Source of the DNA: Bradyrhizobium sp. sBnM-33
GTDB taxonomy: Bacteria > Pseudomonadota > Alphaproteobacteria > Rhizobiales > Xanthobacteraceae
DNA: 64,000 nucleotides
Assembly (NCBI RefSeq): GCF_032917945.1
Contig: NZ_CP136624.1
Location: 7,254,001 to 7,318,000, forward strand
Direction of reading: 5' to 3'
A program made the position numbers and the translations under genes. Below, piece after piece: positions 44,827-51,898 of the stretch (its first letter is position 1; every line of letters starts with the position of its first letter). The notes below the pieces were generated by a model. The model was given only the letters and a program-made list of their open reading frames with translations. It was not told the DNA's origin and did not search any database.

Positions 44827-44853
44827 ACGGCGGCCCCACTCCGGGGCCGCCGT
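44827..44853 (+). terminator. Perfect 11-bp hairpin between iorB and the cytochrome gene
   Basis: ACGGCGGCCCC (44827-44837) pairs with GGGGCCGCCGT (44843-44853) around ACTCC. It begins 9 bp after the iorB stop. No T run follows, so it could be a weak terminator or an mRNA-stabilising or processing structure. Confidence 0.5.
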
Positions 44854-44874
44854 ATCCTCATCGGGAGATTGCTG

Positions 44875-45165
44875 ATGAAAGCGTTGCGCGTCGCCATCGC
44901 AGCTGCCGCGGTCGCGGCGTGGAGCTCGGCGCTTGCGGCTTCCGATCCTCCACCTGGCGCGGCATCCTGCTCCGGCTGCCATTCCACCGGAACAACCGCC
45001 TCGTCGATTTCGCGGCTGTACGGCCGCGATGCCGGCGACATCGCCACGGCGATGGCCAAATTTCGCGACGGCTCGCTTCCGGCCACGGTCATGAACCGCA
45101 TCGCCAAGGGTTTCACTGACGAAGAGTCGCGCGCGATTGCGACGTGGTTCGCGGCACAGAAATAA
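44875..45165 (+). CDS. Small periplasmic cytochrome c (FccA/SoxE-like)
   Basis: A 96-residue c-type cytochrome with a signal peptide (residues 1-22, ending ALAAS). The heme motif is CSGCH (Cys32, Cys35, His36), and Met73 in ATVMNRIAKGF is the probable axial ligand, as in flavocytochrome c cytochrome subunits. GGAG precedes the ATG at 44875; the TTG at 44869 is less likely. The FAD subunit follows 12 bp downstream, so this is likely its electron acceptor. Confidence 0.87.
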   Translation: MKALRVAIAAAAVAAWSSALAASDPPPGAASCSGCHSTGTTASSISRLYGRDAGDIATAMAKFRDGSLPATVMNRIAKGFTDEESRAIATWFAAQK

Positions 45166-45177
45166 GGGGCCGCCGGC

Positions 45178-46458
45178 ATGGGTATCAGTCATGACGTGAG
45201 CCGCCGGGATTTCTGCCGCATCGGCGCGGCCGCCGCGGCGACGGCCGCTTTTCCACTGCCAGCGTTCGCGCAAGCGGCAGCACGCGTGGTCGTAATCGGC
45301 GGCGGCTTCGGCGGCGCGAGTTGTGCGCGGGCGCTGAAGCAGATCGATCCGAAATTGCAGGTGACGCTCGTCGAGCAGAGCCGAACCTTCACCGCCTGCC
45401 CGTTCAGCAACAATGTCATCGCCGGACTGCGCTCGATCGATGAGCAAAAATTCGGTTACGACAAGATCGCCGCCAGCGGCGTGACTGTGGCGGCGCAGGC
45501 GGCAACGGCCGTCGATGCGGCGGCGCGGACCGTCGGTCTCGCCGACGGCACCTCGCTCGCCTATGACCGGCTGGTGCTGTCCCCTGGCATAGATCTGCGT
45601 TTCGATGCACTACAGGGTTACGACGAAACTGCAGCCGGCAAGATGCCGCATGCGTGGAAAGCCGGCGAGCAGACGCTGCTGCTGCGCAAGCAGCTCGAGG
45701 CCATGGACGATGGCGGTCTCGTTGTGATCGCAGCCCCAGCCAATCCCTACCGCTGCCCGCCGGGCCCTTACGAACGCGCCTGCCTGATCGCGTATTACCT
45801 GAAAACCAAGAAGCCGCGCTCCAAGCTGCTCATCCTCGATGCCAAGGACATCTTCTCCAAGCAGCGCCTGTTCCAGAACGCCTGGAAAGAACTCTATCCG
45901 GGAATGGTCGAATGGGTGTCGCTATCGCAGGGCGGCAAGGTGAACGGCGTTGATGCAGCGACCAACACGCTGATCACCGATTTCGGCAACCACACCGCCC
46001 AGGTGGCCAATGTCATTCCGCCGCAGCGGGCCGGGCGCATCGCCATGATCGCAGGGGCTACCGACAACACCGGCTGGTGCGCGATCGATCCTGTGACCTT
46101 CGAGTCCAAGTCGGTCCCGCACATCCATGTCATCGGTGACGCCTGCCTCGCCGGCAGCATGCCTAAATCGGCATTCACTGCCAATGCGCAGGCCAAGGCG
46201 TGCGCGCGTGCAGTCGCCACGCTACTATCGGGTGGATCGCCCGCGGCGCCAAAGCTGATCAACACCTGTTACAGCTTGGCGGCGCCCGACTATGGCATCT
46301 CGATTGCCGGCGTATACCAACCGAAGAACGGATTGCTGGCCGATGTCGAAGGCGCCGGCGGCGTCAGTCCGCTGGATGTGCCCCGCGATTTCCGCGCACG
46401 CGAAGCCGACTATGCGCAAACCTGGTTCGCGACCATTACGGCGGAAGTCTTTGGCTAG
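45178..46458 (+). CDS. fccB: Flavocytochrome c sulfide dehydrogenase FAD subunit (FccB/SoxF)
   Basis: A 426-residue flavoprotein oxidising sulfide to sulfur or polysulfide and passing electrons to the adjacent cytochrome. The twin-arginine signal is SRRDFCRIGAAAAATAAFPL. FAD motif VVVIGGGFGGASCARAL; the redox cysteines match Cys193 (PYRCPPGPYERA) and Cys301 (NTGWCAIDP). The NADH-binding side is degenerate, as expected for the family. Its stop overlaps the predicted TTG start of soxX, so the genes are tightly coupled. Confidence 0.9.
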   Translation: MGISHDVSRRDFCRIGAAAAATAAFPLPAFAQAAARVVVIGGGFGGASCARALKQIDPKLQVTLVEQSRTFTACPFSNNVIAGLRSIDEQKFGYDKIAASGVTVAAQAATAVDAAARTVGLADGTSLAYDRLVLSPGIDLRFDALQGYDETAAGKMPHAWKAGEQTLLLRKQLEAMDDGGLVVIAAPANPYRCPPGPYERACLIAYYLKTKKPRSKLLILDAKDIFSKQRLFQNAWKELYPGMVEWVSLSQGGKVNGVDAATNTLITDFGNHTAQVANVIPPQRAGRIAMIAGATDNTGWCAIDPVTFESKSVPHIHVIGDACLAGSMPKSAFTANAQAKACARAVATLLSGGSPAAPKLINTCYSLAAPDYGISIAGVYQPKNGLLADVEGAGGVSPLDVPRDFRAREADYAQTWFATITAEVFG

Positions 46459-46909
46459 ATTCGGATTTCGCATATCGGCGCCGATCCTTGCCGGAGCGCT
46501 CCTCACCCTGCCGGGCGGCACGGGTGCGCAGGAACTTCGCAGCTATACCGTCGTCGACGATGCCATTCCGCACTCGCTGACGGGGGCGACCGGCGATGCG
46601 ACGCGCGGCCGCGCGCTCGTCGTCGAACGTTCCAGCACTTGCATCCTCTGCCACAGCGGCCCATTTCCCGAACAGAAATTCCAGGGCGACCTGGCGCCTG
46701 ATCTTACCGGTTCCGGCAGCCGCTGGTCCGAAGGTCAGCTTCGGCTTCGGCTGGTGGATGCCGCTCGTCTCAATGCCGCGACGATCATGCCGTCCTACTA
46801 CCGAGTTGACGGCCTCACTCGCGTCGGGACGCTGTGGCGCGGCAAGCCGATCCTGTCGGCCGAACAAATCGAGGATATCGTGGCGTATCTCGCAAGCTTA
46901 CGCGAATAG
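46451..46909 (+). CDS. soxX: Sulfur-oxidising cytochrome SoxX
   Basis: A 152-residue c-type monoheme protein that with SoxA forms SoxAX, joining thiosulfate to the SoxY carrier. TTG 46451 overlaps the fccB stop and gives MARFGFRISA with a signal peptide ending near GAQ. Heme motif CILCH (Cys64, Cys67, His68); Met113 in TIMPSYYR is the likely axial ligand. PEQKFQGDLAPDLTGSGSRW is a SoxX hallmark. The start is the only plausible one near the stop overlap but is not proven. Confidence 0.87.
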   Translation: MARFGFRISAPILAGALLTLPGGTGAQELRSYTVVDDAIPHSLTGATGDATRGRALVVERSSTCILCHSGPFPEQKFQGDLAPDLTGSGSRWSEGQLRLRLVDAARLNAATIMPSYYRVDGLTRVGTLWRGKPILSAEQIEDIVAYLASLRE

Positions 46910-46918
46910 GAAGGTCCG

Positions 46919-47398
46919 ATGCATCCACCACCGAATTCGACACGCCGCCAGTTTCTCAGTCTCGCCGGAGGAGCAGCCGTGCTTGGCGCGGCCCCCGTCG
47001 TCACGCTTCGGCCTGCCGAGGCGACGCCCGAGATGCTCGCTTCCTCCATCCGCAATGTCACCGGCGGCGCCGCGGTGAAAACCGGCAAGGTCAAGCTCGA
47101 CGTGCCGCCCTTGGTCGAGAACGGGAATACCGTGCCGCTGACTGTGAGTGTCGCCCACCCGATGGCGCCGGAGGACCACGTTAGCAGCATCCACGTTTTC
47201 AACGAGAAGAATCCGCAGCCCAATATCGCCAGTTTCCATCTCGGCCCGCATAACGGCCGCGCGCAGGTATCGACCCGCATTCGCCTCACCGACAGCCAGA
47301 AGGTGGTCGCGATCGCAAAGCTCTCGGACGGGTCGTTCTGGTCGGCCAGCGTCGACGTCGTGGTGACACTGGCGGCCTGCACCGAGGAGGTGATCTGA
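46919..47398 (+). CDS. soxY: SoxY-like sulfur carrier subunit with variant C-terminus
   Basis: A 159-residue protein with a twin-arginine signal (STRRQFLSLAGGAA). The immunoglobulin-like SoxY domain is clear: DVPPLVENGNTVPLTVSV, HPMAPEDHVSSIHVFNEKNP and AIAKLSDGSFWSASVDVVVT. Canonical SoxY ends GGCGG with a swinging-arm cysteine. Here the end is LAACTEEVI, so Cys154 sits five residues from the end with non-glycine flanks. A carrier role is possible but may use a different arm chemistry. The stop overlaps the soxZ start. Confidence 0.87.
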   Translation: MHPPPNSTRRQFLSLAGGAAVLGAAPVVTLRPAEATPEMLASSIRNVTGGAAVKTGKVKLDVPPLVENGNTVPLTVSVAHPMAPEDHVSSIHVFNEKNPQPNIASFHLGPHNGRAQVSTRIRLTDSQKVVAIAKLSDGSFWSASVDVVVTLAACTEEVI

Positions 47399-47718
47399 TG
47401 ACTTCCGCGCTGATCAACGTTCCGGCCAAAGCCAAACGCGGCGACATCATCGAGATCAAGACGCTGATGTCGCACATCATGGAGTCAGGCTATCGCCATA
47501 AGGCATCAGGCGAAGCTGTGCCGCGCGATATTGTCACGAGCTTTACCTGCCGCTTTAACGGCGCTGAAATCTTCCGCGCCGACTTGTATCCGGCCATCGC
47601 GGCCAACCCGTTCTTTTCCTTCTTCACGACCGCAACCGAAAGCGGCAAGTTCGAATTCGAATGGATCGGCGACAAGGGTTTTTCCGAAACCGCTTCCGCC
47701 TCAATCTCGGTCGAATGA
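47398..47718 (+). CDS. soxZ: SoxZ
   Basis: A 106-residue partner of SoxY with no signal peptide, normally co-exported with SoxY. NVPAKAKRGDIIEIKTLMSH and MESGYRHKASGEAVPRDIVT are typical, as is the end FSETASASISVE. It starts inside the soxY stop (TGATG) and overlaps the soxA start by an ATGA, indicating tight coupling. Confidence 0.9.
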   Translation: MTSALINVPAKAKRGDIIEIKTLMSHIMESGYRHKASGEAVPRDIVTSFTCRFNGAEIFRADLYPAIAANPFFSFFTTATESGKFEFEWIGDKGFSETASASISVE

Positions 47719-48488
47719 GATTTTTGGGCGCCATAGCCGCCGCACTGCTGGTGGTGGGCGCTGTAGGCGCTGCCGAGATCCCGCAAGCCGACCGCCGTTC
47801 CGGCTACAGCTTCATGAAGCCGGACACAAAGACAATGCAGGATGACGACACCGCCAATCCCGGCATGCTCTGGGTGCTCAATGGCGAGACAGTGTGGAAC
47901 CGGAAGACGGGCGCCGCCGACAAAGCGTGCGCCGATTGCCACGGCAATGCCCGCGCGACCATGAAGGGCGTGGCCGCCCGCTATCCCGCGTTCGACAAGG
48001 CAACCGGCCGCCCCATCAATCTGGAACAGCGCATCAATTCGTGCCGCACCAATCATCAGCAGGCGACGCCGCTTCCCTTCGAGAGCCGCGAGTTGCTGGC
48101 GCTGACAGCCTTTATCGCGCGGCAGTCGCAGGGGGCACCGATCGAAACCGGCGCCGACCCGCAGCTCGCGCCGTTCGTCGCCAAAGGACGCGAGCTCTAC
48201 ATGCAGCGGCAGGGCCAGCTCAATCTCGGCTGCGCCAATTGCCATGACGACAATTGGGACAAGCGGCTCGCCGGCGCCGCGATCACACAAGGACACCCGA
48301 CCGGTTACCCGCTCTACCGGCTGGAATGGCAATCACTGGGCTCGCTGCAGCGACGGCTGCGCGCCTGCATCACCGGTATCCGGGCGCAAGCCTATGATTA
48401 CGGCGCGCCGGAACTGGTTGAACTGGAATTATACCTGATGTCGCGGGCGCGCGGGATGGCGATGGAGGCACCGGGGGTTAGGCCCTAG
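47715..48488 (+). CDS. soxA: Diheme cytochrome SoxA
   Basis: A 257-residue diheme SoxA, partner of SoxX. Signal peptide residues 1-20. Heme motifs CADCH (Cys72-Cys75-His76) and CANCH (Cys173-Cys176-His177); the persulfidable axial cysteine is Cys218 in RRLRACITGI. NSCRTNHQQ is a family hallmark. ATG 47715 overlaps the soxZ stop by ATGA. The gene ends the operon; soxB, soxC and soxD are not found in the window. Confidence 0.9.
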   Translation: MRFLGAIAAALLVVGAVGAAEIPQADRRSGYSFMKPDTKTMQDDDTANPGMLWVLNGETVWNRKTGAADKACADCHGNARATMKGVAARYPAFDKATGRPINLEQRINSCRTNHQQATPLPFESRELLALTAFIARQSQGAPIETGADPQLAPFVAKGRELYMQRQGQLNLGCANCHDDNWDKRLAGAAITQGHPTGYPLYRLEWQSLGSLQRRLRACITGIRAQAYDYGAPELVELELYLMSRARGMAMEAPGVRP

Positions 48489-48496
48489 CTCTAACC

Positions 48497-48631
48497 CCTC
48501 ATGGTGAGGAGCGCCAACGGGTCCGCGCGTATCGCGGCCCGATGACAGGCTCCGCGCGTCTCGAACCATGAGGCCCCACTGAGGTCTCGCCCTTCGAGAC
48601 GCTTGCTGCGCAAGCTCCTCAGGGTGAGGAG
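48497..48631. repeat. Modular palindromic repeat, copy 1 (CTCATGGTGAGGAG family)
   Basis: Module X runs from CCTCATGGTGAGGAGCGC to TCTCGAACCATGAGGCC; module Y from CCCTTCGAGACGC to CTCCTCAGGGTGAGGAG. Each can fold on itself. It fills the gap after soxA. A second copy with the modules in the reverse order lies at 62801-62900. Confidence 0.85.
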
Positions 48632-48655
48632 ATAAACCTATGGTGCCGCAGGAGA

Positions 48656-49429
48656 TTACCGCTCCGCGAACGCCTTCTCGACCACGAACTGCGCCGGCTC
48701 GCCGTGATTGCCCTCGACAAACCCCTTGCCGTTGAGCAGAGCACGCGTGTCCGTCACCAGCGCCGGGCTGCCGCAGATCATGACGCGGTCATGGGCGGGA
48801 TCGAGCGCAGCCAGCCCGATGTCACCGAACAGTTTTCCTGAGGTGATCAGGTCGGTGATGCGGCCGCGGTTGCGGAAGGGATCGCGCGTCACGGTCGGAT
48901 AATAGATCAACTGGTTACGGACATACTCGCCGATCAATTCGTCGTTCGGCAGTCTCTCGGTGATCATTTCGCCATAGGCGAGCTCGGCGACGCGGCGGCA
49001 GCCGTGCAGCAGCACCACCTTCTCGAAACGCTCATACGTCTCGGGATCCTTGATCACGGAAAGGAACGGCGCGAGCCCGGTGCCGGTGCCGATCAGGTAA
49101 AGGTTACGACCGTCTTCGAGGTTGTCGATCACCAGCGTACCGGTGGCCTTGCGGCTGACGATGATCTCGTCGCCCTGCTTCAAATGCTGGAGCCGCGACG
49201 TCAGCGGGCCATCCGGCACCTTGATCGAGAAGAATTCGAGCCGGTCCTCGTAATTGGCGCTGGCGACCGAGTAGGCGCGGAGCAGCGGCTTCTCGCCGAC
49301 CTTCAGGCCGATCATGGTGAACTCGCCATTGCGGAAACGGAACGAGGGATCGCGGGTGGTCGTGAAGCTGAACAGCGTATCAGTCCAGTGATGGACGCTC
49401 AGCACGCTTTCCTGGTTGAAATTGCTCAT
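48656..49429 (-). CDS. fpr: Ferredoxin--NADP+ reductase
   Basis: A 257-residue FAD enzyme that moves electrons between NADPH and ferredoxin or flavodoxin. FAD motif RAYSVAS and the NADP-binding GTGTGLAPFLSVIKDP are present; the C-terminal VVEKAFAER is typical of bacterial Fpr. It is cytosolic. It is divergent from the enamidase-like gene, with a GTATAC palindrome between them. Confidence 0.92.
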   Translation of the reverse strand: MSNFNQESVLSVHHWTDTLFSFTTTRDPSFRFRNGEFTMIGLKVGEKPLLRAYSVASANYEDRLEFFSIKVPDGPLTSRLQHLKQGDEIIVSRKATGTLVIDNLEDGRNLYLIGTGTGLAPFLSVIKDPETYERFEKVVLLHGCRRVAELAYGEMITERLPNDELIGEYVRNQLIYYPTVTRDPFRNRGRITDLITSGKLFGDIGLAALDPAHDRVMICGSPALVTDTRALLNGKGFVEGNHGEPAQFVVEKAFAER

Positions 49430-49476
49430 CGCACCGCTTCCTGACCTGCAAGCCGGATTGACCGGCTAAATCATTG

Positions 49477-49504
49477 GTATACGATCATTCGTATACAAAC
49501 GAAT
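49477..49504. promoter_or_regulatory. Putative GntR-type operator between fpr and the amidohydrolase
   Basis: GTATACGA (49477-49484) and TCGTATAC (49489-49496) are perfect inverted arms around TCAT; an overlapping pair ATTCGT and ACGAAT spans 49487-49504. GTATAC words are typical of GntR/FCD-family operators. The site sits in the divergent region 48 bp from the fpr start and 71 bp from the amidohydrolase start. No regulator gene is adjacent. Confidence 0.5.
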
Positions 49505-49574
49505 AATCCAGCTTGATCCGATCGTCAAGCCGGGCAGAATGTCCGGCGAAGGCATTGAAGCAAAAGGAAAATCT

Positions 49575-50774
49575 ATGGCCCACGACGCACCCCAGGCGAC
49601 CGGTCCGAGCAAGCTGGTGATCCACAATATCGGGCTGATGCTGTCAGGGGCGCTGGAGAAGCCGATCCTGGACGGCGATACGATCGTGGCCGAGAACGGC
49701 AAGATCACAGCGATCGGCCGCTTCAAGGACGTCAACACCGAGGGCGCAACCACTGTTGTTAACGCCAACGGCACCACCGTCGCGCCGGGCTTAATCGACA
49801 GCCATGTCCATCCGGTCGCCGGCGACTGGACGCCGCGGCAGAACCAGAGCAGCTGGATCGACAGCTATCTCCATGGCGGCGTCACCACCATGATCTCGGC
49901 CGGCGAGGTCCACATGCCCGGCCGCCCGCGCGACGTCGTCGGCCTGAAGGCGATGGCGATCTTTGCGCAACGCGCGTTCTGGACGCTGCGGCCAGGCGGG
50001 GTGAAGGTGCATGCCGGCGCGCCGGTCATCGAGTGCGAGATGGTCGAGGACGATTTCAAGGAGATGGCCGCGGCCGGCGTCAAGCTGCTCGGCGAAGTGG
50101 GCCTCGGCGGCGTCAAGGACGGCCCGACCGCGCGAAAAATGGTCGGCTGGGCACGCAAATACGGCATCCAAAGCACGATTCACACCGGCGGACCATCAAT
50201 TCCCGGCTCCGGCCTGATCGACAAGGACGTGGTGCTGGAAGCCGACACCGACGTGGTCGGCCATATCAATGGCGGCCACACCGCGCTGCCCGATGACCAG
50301 ATCCGCTGCATCTGCGAGGGCTGCAAGCGCGGGTTGGAGCTGGTTCACAACGGCAATGAGCGCTCAGCGCTCTACACGTTGCGCATTGCGCGCGAGATGG
50401 GCGATTTGCACCGCGTGATCCTCGGTACCGACGCGCCGGCCGGCTCCGGCGTGCAGCCGCTCGGCATCTTGCGAATGGTCTCGATGCTGTCCTCACTCGG
50501 CGAACTGCCCGCCGAACTCGCCTTCTGCCTTGCGACCGGCAACACCGCGCGCATGCGCGAGCTCGATTGCGGAATCATCGAGGTCGGCCGCTCCGCCGAT
50601 TTCGTCCTAATGGATAAGGCGCAGCACTCGCCCGGCAAGAATATCCTCGAAAGCGTGCAACTCGGCGACCTCCCCGGCATCGGCATGACCATCATCGACG
50701 GCATCGTCCGCACCCAGCGCAGCCGCAACACGCCGCCGGCCGGCAAGGTGCCGGAGATCGTCAGCGGGCATTGA
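49575..50774 (+). CDS. Enamidase-like amidohydrolase
   Basis: A 399-residue amidohydrolase-superfamily enzyme. Metal ligands are visible: SHVHP (His77, His79), Glu174 in LLGEVGLGGVKDG, His203, His230 and Asp286 in ILGTDAPAGSG. The use of a glutamate in place of the carbamylated lysine matches enamidase of the nicotinate pathway (6-oxotetrahydronicotinate hydrolysis) more than dihydroorotase. ATG 49575 after AAAAGGA is the start. No other nicotinate genes lie nearby, so the substrate may differ. Confidence 0.78.
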   Translation: MAHDAPQATGPSKLVIHNIGLMLSGALEKPILDGDTIVAENGKITAIGRFKDVNTEGATTVVNANGTTVAPGLIDSHVHPVAGDWTPRQNQSSWIDSYLHGGVTTMISAGEVHMPGRPRDVVGLKAMAIFAQRAFWTLRPGGVKVHAGAPVIECEMVEDDFKEMAAAGVKLLGEVGLGGVKDGPTARKMVGWARKYGIQSTIHTGGPSIPGSGLIDKDVVLEADTDVVGHINGGHTALPDDQIRCICEGCKRGLELVHNGNERSALYTLRIAREMGDLHRVILGTDAPAGSGVQPLGILRMVSMLSSLGELPAELAFCLATGNTARMRELDCGIIEVGRSADFVLMDKAQHSPGKNILESVQLGDLPGIGMTIIDGIVRTQRSRNTPPAGKVPEIVSGH

Positions 50775-50909
50775 CGCCGGTGGCCCCGCGAGTGCGCCGG
50801 GCGCCTAAAAAATTGCGTCAACCCTCGAAAGCGATGAACGAACTGCCGGTCAGCCCCGTCAAATGCGCGCTGGCCTGATGGCCTGTTTGCTCACACCTTC
50901 GAGGAATAT

Positions 50910-51599
50910 TTGAAGAATTCGCTGCAGATGGCCGGCGGAGTAGTCGGCGCGGTCATTGGTTTTGTCGCGACACTGCTGCTGCTTGAGCTGGTCGGCTTCG
51001 GTAACCGGGCCGGTCCAATTATGTCAGGCATGTTGGCGCTGCTGGTGTTCGCGCCGTGCGGAGCGATCGCAGGCCTCCTGTTTGGCACGACGCTGGTGGC
51101 ACGGGTGCGCGGCCGAGAAAATGCCGACGGATCCCTCCGCAACAGCTTGAAGGCATTCGCGTTGGTCGTTGCACTCTGCGCCGCTGCCGGGGCCGCTTAT
51201 TATGTCTACGCCGTCACGACGGCGACGCCCTGGCTCAACCCGAATGCCCCCAATCCGCTTCTCGTTTTTGAGGTTCGCCTCCCCGCAGGCGCGGCATTGC
51301 CTAGCTCCGCCCGTGACGTAGCGATCGAACTGCAAACCGACTTGAACACCATGCCGGGCGAGCCACGCCCCGACCAGTTCCGTCGCGACGACGATAGGCC
51401 AATCATTGCCGGCTACGTCGAGCTCGCGTTCCGCACCGCGCACCGGCAACTGGAGATCAAAATCAATGGCCAGCCCGACCGGCTCTATCTCATCGGATCG
51501 TCGGCCAAGGCGCCGCATACGGCGGAGTTCGGGCCGTGGCAAGCCAATAGCGACGGCAGCGAAATTCGCTACCGCGCCAGATGGCCGGGACGGGATTGA
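50910..51599 (+). CDS. Hypothetical membrane protein, 229 aa
   Basis: Starts at TTG 50910 after GAGGA. Two N-terminal membrane segments (about residues 7-27 and 36-60), a short cytosolic loop and a third segment (82-103) anchor a C-terminal domain of about 120 residues that is probably periplasmic, with LVFEVRLPAGAALPSSARDV and ELQTDLNTMPGE. No family recognised. Its single-gene position between the amidohydrolase and the cyclase fusion gives no clue to function. Confidence 0.68.
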   Translation: MKNSLQMAGGVVGAVIGFVATLLLLELVGFGNRAGPIMSGMLALLVFAPCGAIAGLLFGTTLVARVRGRENADGSLRNSLKAFALVVALCAAAGAAYYVYAVTTATPWLNPNAPNPLLVFEVRLPAGAALPSSARDVAIELQTDLNTMPGEPRPDQFRRDDDRPIIAGYVELAFRTAHRQLEIKINGQPDRLYLIGSSAKAPHTAEFGPWQANSDGSEIRYRARWPGRD

Positions 51600-51898
51600 T
51601 CAACGCCGCCGCGCTAGGAGCTTTACTCGCCGCGCCTTCGCGTCGGCTTCGCGTTCCTCCTTTGCCCACACAATTGCGAGGATCGGAGCTCGTTAACTGG
51701 TCTCCGGGTCTGTGCTCATATCCTGAGTACATGCGGCGGGCGATCAGCCTCATTCATGTGATTTCACTCACACTTAGCGGCATGGAACCCGCGCATGGCT
51801 GCTTTGCGGCGAACAGCCGGCATGGTACGCTGGGGGTACTGGAAAGATTGTTTGCCCAACGCTGAAATTGCTGCAGCTCGAGGAAATCAATCCAAACC
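51600..51898. other. Intergenic region, 299 bp
   Basis: No gene seen. It holds the promoter region of the cyclase fusion gene; GAGGAA lies 11 bp before its ATG. No repeat or strong hairpin was noticed. Confidence 0.4.
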
